In this document: piece by piece, positions 17,846 to 24,656 of the stretch | Layout: every line of letters begins with the position of its first letter | Numbering within the stretch: position 1 is the stretch's first letter | Source: Oscillospiraceae bacterium | Lineage (GTDB): Bacteria > Bacillota > Clostridia > Oscillospirales > Ruminococcaceae | DNA length: 31,791 bases | Assembly: GCA_902362965.1 (NCBI GenBank) | Contig: CABIYQ010000016.1 | Span: forward strand, 1-31,791 | Direction: 5' to 3' | The notes under the pieces: model-generated | Database searches by the model: none | What the model was told of the DNA's origin: nothing | What the model saw: only the letters and a program-made list of their open reading frames with translations | Translations under genes and position numbers: made by a program

Positions 17846-18028
17846 TTATTCTTCACGTATGACTTTTTTTATTCTCTTTTCAATTTTATTTCTGGGAACC
17901 ATGAATTCATGTCCGCATTTTATACATCTTAACTTAAAATCCATTCCCGAACGAATAACAAACATTTCATTTCCTCCGCAGGGATGGAATTTTTTCATAA
18001 TAAGTATATCCTTAGGTCTGATATCCAT
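17846..18028 (-). CDS. DUF951 small zinc-ribbon-like protein
   Basis: A 60-residue protein beginning [19 protein letters not shown], with GGAG 7 nt before ATG at 18028. It has the DUF951 pattern: MKKxHPCGG near the start, then [14 protein letters not shown] with a CxxC pair, and a basic tail [10 protein letters not shown]. The Cys residues (HPC...CIKC) suggest a zinc site and the basic tail RNA or ribosome binding; neither is proven. First gene of the minus-strand operon, 35 nt before prfA. The open frame upstream of 18028 lacks an RBS and lies in the leader. Confidence 0.85.
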   Translation of the reverse strand: MDIRPKDILIMKKFHPCGGNEMFVIRSGMDFKLRCIKCGHEFMVPRNKIEKRIKKVIREE

Positions 18029-18121
18029 ATGTTTCTCCATTCTGAAGTTTTGGGCGTAAAAGTTAAGCATAAATTTTTTGCATGACGTCATTTTACGGTT
18101 CAATAAACGCAATTCTTTTTT

Positions 18122-18150
18122 ATTATACCCTATTTTTTGCATCAAGGCAA
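18122..18150 (-). promoter_or_regulatory. Promoter of the DUF951-prfA-sua5-coaE operon
   Basis: Minus strand: TTGCCT at 18150-18145, 17-bp spacer, TATAAT at 18127-18122, about 95 bp before the DUF951 start. It lies in the divergent gap shared with the plus-strand gene at 18213. Confidence 0.65.
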
Positions 18151-18212
18151 TATTTTCTTTAAATATTTTCAAGAATTTATACAAAAATAATAAAAATTGC
18201 AAGGAGGTTTTT

Positions 18213-18605
18213 ATGTTTTCAAGAATAACAAGTGAATTTGAACAGATAGAATTTGCTGAATTTGCTGCAAAACGGATTCGTGAGACCGTAAACGGTACAA
18301 AAAGAATAACAATTTTTCAAAATCAAAGTAAATATAAGGGACATCTTCAAAATCATGAAAAAAAGAATGCGACCCACGGTGATGTTTTTTATCTTTTGCC
18401 TACAGCTATAAATTCTTACAATTATATTACCGCACAAGTTTCAAGACCGGTCAGCGAAGCTTTAATTCCTGAACCGCTGCTCACACAATCGGTAAGAATT
18501 GAAATAATTACCGATTTTTCCAACAGACATAAAATTTCACAAATACTTTTGTCTGAAGGCGGATACGATATCAAGCTTGACGAAAATTACAGTAATAAAA
18601 AATAA
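18213..18605 (+). CDS. Conserved-looking protein of unknown function
   Basis: A 130-residue soluble protein with a very strong RBS (AAGGAGG at 18201-18207) 5 nt before ATG. I do not recognise the family. The first 60 residues are hydrophilic and helical with many Glu, Gln, Lys and Asn. The middle (GDVFYLLPTAINSYNYITAQVSRPVSEAL) is more hydrophobic, and the C-terminal half has alternating strands (VRIEIITDFSNRHKISQILL). No signal peptide, membrane segment or Cys. It is transcribed away from the prfA operon, and the S1-protein gene follows 173 nt later, across a structured leader. Confidence 0.75.
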   Translation: MFSRITSEFEQIEFAEFAAKRIRETVNGTKRITIFQNQSKYKGHLQNHEKKNATHGDVFYLLPTAINSYNYITAQVSRPVSEALIPEPLLTQSVRIEIITDFSNRHKISQILLSEGGYDIKLDENYSNKK

Positions 18606-18633
18606 ATCTGCTTCATATAAATTAACCATTAAG

Positions 18634-18761
18634 ACTTTATGGCATACCGCAGTACTTCTGCGGTACTGCTGTAAAGTAAACTTATCCAAATTGATAATAC
18701 TTAATCTTACGGTATTATCATAAAAGTCACGGATAACAATAAAAAACAGATTCAGTGAATC
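18634..18761 (+). ncRNA. Structured leader RNA ahead of the S1-domain gene
   Basis: A long hairpin of about 19 bp spans 18634-18677: ACTTTA with TAAAGT outside, CCGCAG with CTGCGG inside, one bulged C and two G-U pairs, loop of 5 nt. A second hairpin (TGATAATAC 18692-18700 with GTATTATCA 18712-18720) is enclosed by TTATCC (18682-18687) and GGATAA (18731-18736). A small third stem (GATTC/GAATC, 18749-18761) precedes the RBS. None has a U-run, so it is not a simple terminator. No known riboswitch class was recognised. Confidence 0.45.
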
Positions 18762-18778
18762 GGAAAGGCAAGGAATAA

Positions 18779-19702
18779 ATGAAAAACTATCTACCTGAAG
18801 GCTGCCTTATAAACACAGCTGAAAACATAAGGCTTACCGGAAGCATTGCAGGTCTTCACGAAGCAATGACATCAGGCAAAATACTTGAAGGGCGTGCCGC
18901 ACTTTGTGACAGTGAACATAACATCATTGTTGATCTTCCCTGCATCAAGGGAATTATTCCGAGAATAGAGGGAGCAATTGGTATTGAAAGCGGTAAAACC
19001 CGAGATATTGCTCTGATTTCCAAAGTCAACAAGCCTGTTTGCTTTAAAGTCATATCTATTAATACAGACAGCAATGGAAATGAAACCGCTATTCTTTCAA
19101 GACGTATTGTTCAGGAAGAATGCCGAAAACAATACATAGAGAATCTTTCTCCGGGTGATATTGTTCCAGCTAAGGTAACTCATCTGGAACAATTCGGCTG
19201 CTTTGTGGATATCGGCTGCGGCATACCGTCTTTAATTCCTATTGATGCGGTTTCTGTTTCAAGAATTTCTCACCCATCTGACAGATTTTATCCCGGACAG
19301 GATATCAAAGTAATTATTAAAGGTATTGATTCTGACAGAATATGGCTGTCTCATAAGGAACTTTTAGGAACATGGCAAGAAAATGCAGATATGTTTACAG
19401 CCGGAGAAACCGTATCCGGAATAGTTCGCTCCATAGAAGATTACGGTATATTTATTGAGCTGTCTCCTAACCTCGCCGGTCTGGCCGAACCTAGAGAAAA
19501 CGCTCAAATCGGACAGTATGCCAGCGTTTACATAAAAGCCGTAATACCGGAAAAAATGAAAGTAAAACTTATAATTGTTGATATTTTTAATGCAGAATAC
19601 AAACCTTCTCCGCTGAAATATTTTGTAAACGATTCCCATATATCACAATGGCGATATCCTCCGGATTCATCAGATAAAATTATCGAATCTGTATTCGAAT
19701 AA
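18779..19702 (+). CDS. S1 RNA-binding domain protein
   Basis: A 307-residue protein. Two clear S1/OB folds lie at about 124-194 (GDIVPAKVTHLEQFGCFVDI ... WLSHKEL) and 208-268 (GETVSGIVRSIEDYGIFIEL). A divergent S1-like domain lies at about 33-110 (GRAALCDSEHNIIVDLPCIKGIIPRIE). This is the short form of ribosomal protein S1 found in Clostridia, or a paralogue; it binds RNA and probably works with ribosomes. ATG at 18779 has GGAAAGG and AAGGA upstream. The preceding gap holds a strong multi-hairpin leader, as expected if the gene is controlled at the RNA level. The exact role is not set by sequence. Confidence 0.85.
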   Translation: MKNYLPEGCLINTAENIRLTGSIAGLHEAMTSGKILEGRAALCDSEHNIIVDLPCIKGIIPRIEGAIGIESGKTRDIALISKVNKPVCFKVISINTDSNGNETAILSRRIVQEECRKQYIENLSPGDIVPAKVTHLEQFGCFVDIGCGIPSLIPIDAVSVSRISHPSDRFYPGQDIKVIIKGIDSDRIWLSHKELLGTWQENADMFTAGETVSGIVRSIEDYGIFIELSPNLAGLAEPRENAQIGQYASVYIKAVIPEKMKVKLIIVDIFNAEYKPSPLKYFVNDSHISQWRYPPDSSDKIIESVFE

Positions 19703-19705
19703 GTG

Positions 19706-19738
19706 AAAGGAGCTTTTATACTAAAGCTCCTTTAAATA
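19706..19738. terminator. Bidirectional terminator
   Basis: An 11-bp inverted repeat (AAAGGAGCTTT 19706-19716 with 19723-19733) between convergent stops at 19702 and 19742. T-rich sequence follows on both strands. Confidence 0.82.
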
Positions 19739-19741
19739 ATT

Positions 19742-20356
19742 TTATGCATTATAATCATCAACATCAAATTCACGGTTTTTAAAATAATATTTTTTATCCT
19801 CATCGGTTATCTGGCGTATTACTTTTGCCGGATTGCCGACAGCAATAGAATTTTCAGGAATATCATTTACTACAACACTGCCGGAACCTATAACGCAGTT
19901 ATTGCCGATTGTCACTCCGGGATTGATTACACTGTTTCCTCCGATCCAGACATTATCTCCGATCGTTACAGCTATTCCGTATTCATATCCGGAATTTCTT
20001 GAATCAGGATGAATAGGGTGACCGGCTGTGTAAATAGAAACATTAGGAGCCAGAAGAACGTTATTGCCTATTTTTACTTTACCTACGTCTAAAATTACGG
20101 TATTAAAATTTGCGTAAAAATTATCTCCCACTTCTATATTCTTACCATAATCACAATGAAACGGAGCTCTGACGGTAATATTTTTTCCGGCGCTCCCAAG
20201 AATACTTCGTATAAGCCTTTCGGCGCATACGATATCTTCCGGATGACAATTATTAAATTTATATACTCTGACAGCATTTTCCATGCTTTCTTCCGGAAGA
20301 CCATCCATCCAAGCTTTATAAGGAAGACCTGCCAGCATACGTTCCTTTTGAGTCAT
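19742..20356 (-). CDS. Sugar O-acetyltransferase, maltose/galactoside type
   Basis: A 204-residue acetyl-CoA-dependent transferase. The N-terminal MTQKERMLAGLPYKAWMDGLP is the Mac (maltose acetyltransferase) domain. Left-handed beta-helix hexapeptide repeats follow (VKIGNNVLLAPNVSIY, VTIGDNVWIGGNSVINPGVTIGNNCVIGSGSVV), with the catalytic His in TAGHPIHPDSR. It acetylates a sugar hydroxyl in the cytosol, often seen as detoxification of non-metabolised sugars. AAGGAG lies 8 nt before ATG. It follows the membrane protein gene at 21499 by an 18-nt gap and is probably cotranscribed with it. Confidence 0.92.
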   Translation of the reverse strand: MTQKERMLAGLPYKAWMDGLPEESMENAVRVYKFNNCHPEDIVCAERLIRSILGSAGKNITVRAPFHCDYGKNIEVGDNFYANFNTVILDVGKVKIGNNVLLAPNVSIYTAGHPIHPDSRNSGYEYGIAVTIGDNVWIGGNSVINPGVTIGNNCVIGSGSVVVNDIPENSIAVGNPAKVIRQITDEDKKYYFKNREFDVDDYNA

Positions 20357-20374
20357 ACAAAATCTCCTTGTTTA

Positions 20375-21499
20375 TTATAATTTTTTCTTTTCTTCTTCTA
20401 AAGCTTTGATTAAATCGTCAATTGAATGAATATTATCCTGCTTTTTGGGTACGGTTTTCTTTACGGGCTTGTTCTGCACCGGATTTTTCTGGATCGGCTG
20501 AGACACTGTCTGCTGTCTGACAGGCTGGGACTTTGGTTCTCCAGTTTTTTCCTGTGCAGCCGGAATTTTAAATGCAGCCGTCTTTTCAAGGTCAATCTTA
20601 TCGTCTGCATCAACTTTTTTATTTAAAGCCGCCTTAATAGCTGCCATCTTATGATTTTTGTCATTTCTGGATGCTTCCGGAGCAAGAGACGGTCTGCGTG
20701 TAACAGGCGCTGACGGTTTATCATCAACAGCCGCTCTGAATTTTTCAACGGCATTTTCCGATTGAATATTATTGTTATCAGAAATATTCCTTTTAGCCGC
20801 CGGTTTCATTGAAAAGTTTTCAGCAATTGAAGATTTTTTTTCTTCAAAACTTATATCCGGCTTTACTCCGGTTAACGGATCAAAAAGCGGATTTGCAGAC
20901 GTACCTGACGAATCGTTATTAACGTCTTCTCCTTCCGGTTGAACATAAAACATTTCATCTTCCTCTTCGTTACCTCTTTTGCGTACAGAATAAATTTTAA
21001 AAATCAACATAGCAAGAAGAATAACACAAGGAAAAATCATTCCGACAAGTATACCGGTAATTCCTTTAAAAAATTTTATCACCTTACCAAGACTGATGCT
21101 TTCCGTTGTACATTTTGCTATAACATTTTCCTTTGGAACGTCAATTATTTCATCCTGCTTGCTGTCAGCGGAAACACGGTATACTGTACTATCCGTATTA
21201 TGGACAACCTCAACGATTCTCATGACATTTTCATTCTTATCCTGTTTAAAAAGGATAACATTTCCTTCTGTCAGGACAGTAATCTCATTTTTCTCTGCTA
21301 TTACAGCCGCTCCTTTTTCTAATTCCGGCATCATATCGGCAGTATTCATTATGTATATATTTTTACCGAAGATGCTTCCGGAATTGCTGCTTGAACCGAA
21401 TATGTAATTAATGCCTATCGTGCACACGATACAGGCAATCAAAATTACAGTCAGTACCGCAACAAATATTGAAAATCCTAATCTTTTGCCCTTTGTCAT
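20375..21499 (-). CDS. Signal-peptidase-like membrane protein lacking catalytic residues, with long cytoplasmic tail
   Basis: A 374-residue protein starting MTKGKRLGF, ATG at 21499 with GGAGG 8 nt upstream. Membrane segment 1 spans about 8-30. An extracytoplasmic domain (31-145) resembles the S26B/SipW fold: IYIMNTADMMPELEKGAAV for the active-site turn and EGNVILFKQDKNENVMRIVEV for the second. D55 stands where SipW has the catalytic Ser and M93 where it has the catalytic His. Membrane segment 2 is at about 147-170. The remaining 200 residues are a Lys-, Pro- and Gln-rich disordered tail ending EEKKKL. The peptidase resemblance is inferred from spacing of these motifs. If right it is a pseudoenzyme, perhaps a scaffold or sensor. 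Confidence 0.6.
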   Translation of the reverse strand: MTKGKRLGFSIFVAVLTVILIACIVCTIGINYIFGSSSNSGSIFGKNIYIMNTADMMPELEKGAAVIAEKNEITVLTEGNVILFKQDKNENVMRIVEVVHNTDSTVYRVSADSKQDEIIDVPKENVIAKCTTESISLGKVIKFFKGITGILVGMIFPCVILLAMLIFKIYSVRKRGNEEEDEMFYVQPEGEDVNNDSSGTSANPLFDPLTGVKPDISFEEKKSSIAENFSMKPAAKRNISDNNNIQSENAVEKFRAAVDDKPSAPVTRRPSLAPEASRNDKNHKMAAIKAALNKKVDADDKIDLEKTAAFKIPAAQEKTGEPKSQPVRQQTVSQPIQKNPVQNKPVKKTVPKKQDNIHSIDDLIKALEEEKKKL

Positions 21500-21604
21500 T
21501 ATTTTTTCCTCCAAAATCAATATTATTTTTATTATATCATAATATTTCAGGAATTACAATTTTATTTTTATATTTTTATAAATTTTTATTTTTATCACAC
21601 ACTC

Positions 21605-21633
21605 TTGACATATTTAAACTTTCATGTTAAAAT
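21605..21633 (+). promoter_or_regulatory. Promoter of tRNA-Thr
   Basis: TTGACA at 21605-21610, 17-bp spacer, TAAAAT at 21628-21633. The tRNA starts 9 bp later. Confidence 0.85.
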
Positions 21634-21642
21634 AAATATGTT

Positions 21643-21718
21643 GCTTGTGTAGCACAGTTGGTAGTGCAGCTCATTCGTAATGAGCAGGTCGCAGGTTCGA
21701 ATCCCGTCACAAGCTCCA
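21643..21718 (+). tRNA. tRNA-Thr (CGT)
   Basis: A 76-nt cloverleaf including an encoded CCA. The acceptor GCTTGTG pairs with CACAAGC (21708-21714). The anticodon stem GCTCA/TGAGC holds loop TTCGTAA, anticodon CGT, which reads ACG. The T-arm has GTTCGAATC. Strong promoter upstream and terminator downstream. Confidence 0.97.
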
Positions 21719-21735
21719 GCATAAACCACATAGCT

Positions 21736-21780
21736 ACGCCGTTTGCAAGAAATTGTAAACGGCGTTTGTTTTCGTTTTTT
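21736..21780 (+). terminator. Terminator of tRNA-Thr
   Basis: A 12-bp GC-rich stem (21736-21747 with 21754-21765, one G-U), 6-nt loop, then T-rich sequence ending in a long T-run to about 21780. Confidence 0.88.
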
Positions 21781-21866
21781 TGCTGTTTGTTAGCAACAGT
21801 CAAAGAAATTAAATTTAATTCAATTTTAATGCCGTAAAATATCTGTTAATTAACGTATCCGAGCTT

Positions 21867-21905
21867 TGTTGTATTTCACATTCGTGTACAACATACCATT
21901 ATATT
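21867..21905 (+). promoter_or_regulatory. Inverted repeat beside a weak -10, upstream of the small Cys-rich gene
   Basis: TGTTGTA (21867-21873) and TACAACA (21887-21893) form a 7-bp inverted repeat with a 13-bp gap, and TATATT follows at 21900-21905. There is no consensus -35 at the right spacing, so the promoter may need an activator or be controlled by a protein bound to the repeat. Speculative. Confidence 0.3.
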
Positions 21906-21993
21906 ATTGAGAAAATCCAGCACCAAAATCAACATAAATTATGTAACGCTTTTTCCTCTTCAATCATATTCTATAACATGGAGGTGAAGTGAA

Positions 21994-22170
21994 ATGAAAG
22001 ATAAGAATGAAAGCTGTGTTGAACTGAATATCTACGTTGAATGCGATAAATGTTCTAAGTCCGAACCAATAGTATCATGTCCCGATGATAAACATGATGA
22101 TAATGAGTCTTGCGTTAAAATAAACGTATTCGTTGAATGCGACGATAAGAAACACAGATACACTGTCTGA
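21994..22170 (+). CDS. Small 58-residue Cys-rich protein with duplicated motif
   Basis: A 58-residue protein with an excellent RBS: GGAGGTGA lies at 21980-21987, 6 nt before ATG. Residues 5-20 (NESCVELNIYVECDKC) are repeated at 37-52 (NESCVKINVFVECDDK), with 10 identical positions of 16. Each copy is a beta-strand-like V-x-L-x-I-x-V run framed by Cys nine residues apart. A 16-residue linker (SKSEPIVSCPDDKHDD) adds one more Cys and acidic residues; six Cys in all. No signal peptide or membrane segment. The gene has its own terminator, so it is real and monocistronic. Family and function are unknown; a metal-binding or spore-related role are only guesses. Confidence 0.75.
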   Translation: MKDKNESCVELNIYVECDKCSKSEPIVSCPDDKHDDNESCVKINVFVECDDKKHRYTV

Positions 22171-22182
22171 TGTTATAACCTG

Positions 22183-22216
22183 AAATGACCGCCGATTTTT
22201 CGACGGTCATTTTTAT
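22183..22216 (+). terminator. Terminator of the small Cys-rich gene
   Basis: ATGACCG (22185-22191) pairs with CGGTCAT (22204-22210). An inner CG/CG pair lies beyond a C-A mismatch, the loop is 6 nt, and T residues follow. It begins 13 nt after the stop codon. Confidence 0.85.
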
Positions 22217-22602
22217 CATTTATAAATACCAAGAATTATTGATTCATAAAAATGATATTGAACATTTCCTGGGTTAATCCGTATTTTTCAAAAAACAACT
22301 ATCAAAAAACAATTTAGCCGCACAATCCTTATACGGTATTGTATTTCAAAATATCCGAATGCATATTAGTAGCAGTCAGGCACAATACGCTGTTTTCCTT
22401 TATTATATCACTTTTATCACTTTTCTTTTTCATTATCTACTTTTTTGTATATTCAAAGTTATTATTCGTGATATGAGGCATATTTTTTACAAAATTACGA
22501 CTATGTACCTGATAGCACTATTAAATTCATAGTAATATTATACACATAATATTTAAGAAAAAATAAATATTTGTTCAAATTTAATTAATTTTTATTATTA
22601 TG
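22217..22602. other. AT-rich gap, nothing recognised
   Basis: About 390 bp of very AT-rich sequence between the terminator and the next promoter. No RNA gene, repeat or credible coding frame was found. The only hint is an extended -10-like sequence TGATATAAT on the minus strand at 22410-22402, followed by AAAGGA and a very short frame. Confidence 0.6.
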
Positions 22603-22631
22603 TTGATTTTTGTAAATTTTTGGTATATAAT
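22603..22631 (+). promoter_or_regulatory. Promoter of the dockerin protein gene
   Basis: TTGATT at 22603-22608, 17-bp spacer, TATAAT at 22626-22631, 43 bp before the start codon, with AAAGAGG as the RBS. Confidence 0.75.
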
Positions 22632-22674
22632 TAAAACATAACCATGGTTAAATAAATTTATTAAAGAGGTAAAA

Positions 22675-24429
22675 ATGAAAGGTTTGAAAAAAATATTATC
22701 AATTGGATGCGCTGTACTTACATTAGCATCTTCTATGTCTTTTATTAGTGTATCAGCTGATCCGCCAACAGTTTTTAAAAATGGCTCTCGTACACAAAAT
22801 GAAATTAAAAATAATTGGAGCACTTATGTTAATGAAGAAAAATCAAAATATCCAGAAACAGCTCATGATCAGCAGACTTATTGGAACGGCGGAAATTTAG
22901 ATTCCTTTTCTTTAACTCCATGTACGCCAACATATGAAGGAAGCGCTAATCACGATCGATGCAATATAATGGATAGTACTACATATTTTCAATTCTATAA
23001 ACCGGATTACAGTATGATAATCGAACATTATACTGATGACAGAGGTAAACCTCATAATACAACATACTCCCAATGTTATGCATTTGCCCTTAAAATAGCG
23101 TCAGATATTTATAAGGCAAGCGTATTCTGTCGGTATCCTATTGATAGTACAGGATATATAACATATTCAGACGGTACTAAAAGTTTATATCAGCCTCAAT
23201 TAGGCGATGTTTTACGAATATCCACATATGAATCAGCTGCAGCAAATCACAGTATTATTATTACCGGTATTTCCGGAAGTAATATAACATTTGCTCAATG
23301 TAATGCTGACGGTCATTGTGAAATCGATTGGGATCAGACACGCATAGCATATCATAATAATTCCGGAAGCATAACATATTATGCGGCAACTGCAAGCAGA
23401 CTAAGAATTTTGGCTCGTAATGGTCATGTTGAAAGAGTATGTAAAATAGGCGATTTAAATCTGGATGGTAAAATCGACTCAAATGATATTACCAAGCTTC
23501 AGAGCTTCCTGACAACCGGTAAGGCAGAATTTCCATTACAGGCCGCAGACGCTGATGAAAATCGTGTTATTAATGAAAATGATATAACGGCTTTGCAGAA
23601 TATAATTAATAAAGGATCAAGTAATCTCGGACACGCTGTTCTAAATCCATATAATATAACTTCACCTATAAATAGCAATATAAATGGTGATTTTATTTAT
23701 AATGGCGCTTCATATAAAATCAATGGCAGCAGCGTTTCATTTATGGGATTAATTGATAGTAGAGTAAAAAACTTCAGTATCCCTGGAATTGTATATAATT
23801 CCAATGATAATAAATCCTATACTGTTTCACAAATCGGCTATCCTGATGCCCCCAGACCCGGTGCAAACAGCGGATTATTAAATCTAGAAACTATAACCGT
23901 ACCCGGAAGTGTAACTACTATACATAACTTTGCTTTTTATGGTGGTAAGCTTAAATCACTTAATCTGACCAGTTTATACGGATTAACTGAAATAAATTAC
24001 TGTGCATTTACAAACTGTACTCAGCTTCAATCTGTTACTTTACCACGTTATATAAGAACTATCGGAACCAGTGCTTTTGCAGGATGTACGTCATTGACAA
24101 GTTTCAATATTGATTCGGATGCCTATGGAGTATGTCAATTAACAAAAATAAACGCATCTGCTTTTAGTAATTGTAATCAGCTAAGACAATTAAACCTTCC
24201 ATTTGTAAATTCCCTTACAATTGAAAACGGTGTATTTGCATATATGGCAGCAACAACAACATCTCCTGTTAAAATTAATCTGGGCGCTCCCAAAAATCCT
24301 ATTTATTCAATAATTACATTGAACAGCAGTGAGGTTGACATGTACAATAATAAAACACTTATTTTTACTGGCAGTTTAAGTAATTATACATTAAAAGACA
24401 GCAATGGAAACATAATTAATTGGAAATAA
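22675..24429 (+). CDS. Secreted cysteine-peptidase-like, dockerin and BspA-type LRR protein
   Basis: A 584-residue extracellular protein. Residues 1-28 are a signal peptide, likely cut after VSA. Residues about 100-245 form a papain-like/CHAP-like domain: YSQCYAF (C134) and NHSIIITGI (H192) with GDVLRI between them suit a Cys-His dyad. Residues about 256-313 are a type I dockerin with two calcium loops (DLNLDGKIDSNDI and DADENRVINENDI). Residues about 350-530 are leucine-rich repeats of the BspA/LRR_5 kind (AFAGCTSLTSF, AFSNCNQLRQLNL). The dockerin would plug it into a cohesin-bearing scaffold. Cysteine peptidases with dockerins are known in Ruminococcus. Peptidase activity is inferred from the dyad only. 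No scaffold gene is seen in this window. Confidence 0.82.
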   Translation: MKGLKKILSIGCAVLTLASSMSFISVSADPPTVFKNGSRTQNEIKNNWSTYVNEEKSKYPETAHDQQTYWNGGNLDSFSLTPCTPTYEGSANHDRCNIMDSTTYFQFYKPDYSMIIEHYTDDRGKPHNTTYSQCYAFALKIASDIYKASVFCRYPIDSTGYITYSDGTKSLYQPQLGDVLRISTYESAAANHSIIITGISGSNITFAQCNADGHCEIDWDQTRIAYHNNSGSITYYAATASRLRILARNGHVERVCKIGDLNLDGKIDSNDITKLQSFLTTGKAEFPLQAADADENRVINENDITALQNIINKGSSNLGHAVLNPYNITSPINSNINGDFIYNGASYKINGSSVSFMGLIDSRVKNFSIPGIVYNSNDNKSYTVSQIGYPDAPRPGANSGLLNLETITVPGSVTTIHNFAFYGGKLKSLNLTSLYGLTEINYCAFTNCTQLQSVTLPRYIRTIGTSAFAGCTSLTSFNIDSDAYGVCQLTKINASAFSNCNQLRQLNLPFVNSLTIENGVFAYMAATTTSPVKINLGAPKNPIYSIITLNSSEVDMYNNKTLIFTGSLSNYTLKDSNGNIINWK

Positions 24430-24455
24430 CTAGTAACTAAACTTAATTGATATCG

Positions 24456-24496
24456 TTACAAGCGGCAAGGAGTAATTCTGCCGCTTGTAATTTTTT
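24456..24496 (+). terminator. Terminator of the dockerin protein gene
   Basis: A perfect 12-bp stem (TTACAAGCGGCA 24456-24467 with 24479-24490), 11-nt loop, then TTTTTT at 24491-24496. Confidence 0.93.
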
Positions 24497-24547
24497 CTGC
24501 TAAACGTTATACGTTGGAGAAACAGATTTTTTCTCGTTCGATTGATA

Positions 24548-24576
24548 TTGAAATTATTAACAGCGTGTGTTATAAT
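24548..24576 (+). promoter_or_regulatory. Promoter of the sirtuin operon
   Basis: TTGAAA at 24548-24553, 17-bp spacer, TATAAT at 24571-24576. It is the only clear promoter before the sirtuin, DUF5131 and dtd genes, which are likely one transcript. Confidence 0.82.
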
Positions 24577-24599
24577 GATATGGTAGGGAGTTTATTTTT

Positions 24600-24647
24600 G
24601 TGAATATGACGATCCCAGAAACAGGCATTATTACGTTAAAATTATAG
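24600..24647 (+). CDS. Possible 15-residue leader peptide before the sirtuin
   Basis: An open frame MNMTIPETGIITLKL starts at GTG 24600, with AGGGAG (24585-24590) upstream, and stops at TAG 24645-24647. That stop overlaps the AGGTGA RBS of the sirtuin. It could couple translation of the sirtuin, or be a remnant of a lost gene. No attenuator hairpin is visible. Very short, so low confidence. Confidence 0.25.
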   Translation: MNMTIPETGIITLKL

Positions 24648-24656
24648 GTGAAAGCA

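Noticed and set aside
17846..18202. Longer 118-residue version of the DUF951 protein
   Set aside because: The extra N-terminus has no RBS and overlaps the promoter at 18122-18150. The conserved DUF951 sequence begins at 18028 with GGAG upstream.
22330..22410. Short minus-strand frame after an extended -10 TGATATAAT and AAAGGA
   Set aside because: It starts at TTG, runs only about 18 codons, and has no terminator or repeat support. It is best read as chance in AT-rich sequence.
22184..24500. CRISPR-like or tandem repeats in the Asn-rich dockerin gene
   Set aside because: The repeats are leucine-rich protein repeats with varying DNA and no spacer-repeat pattern.
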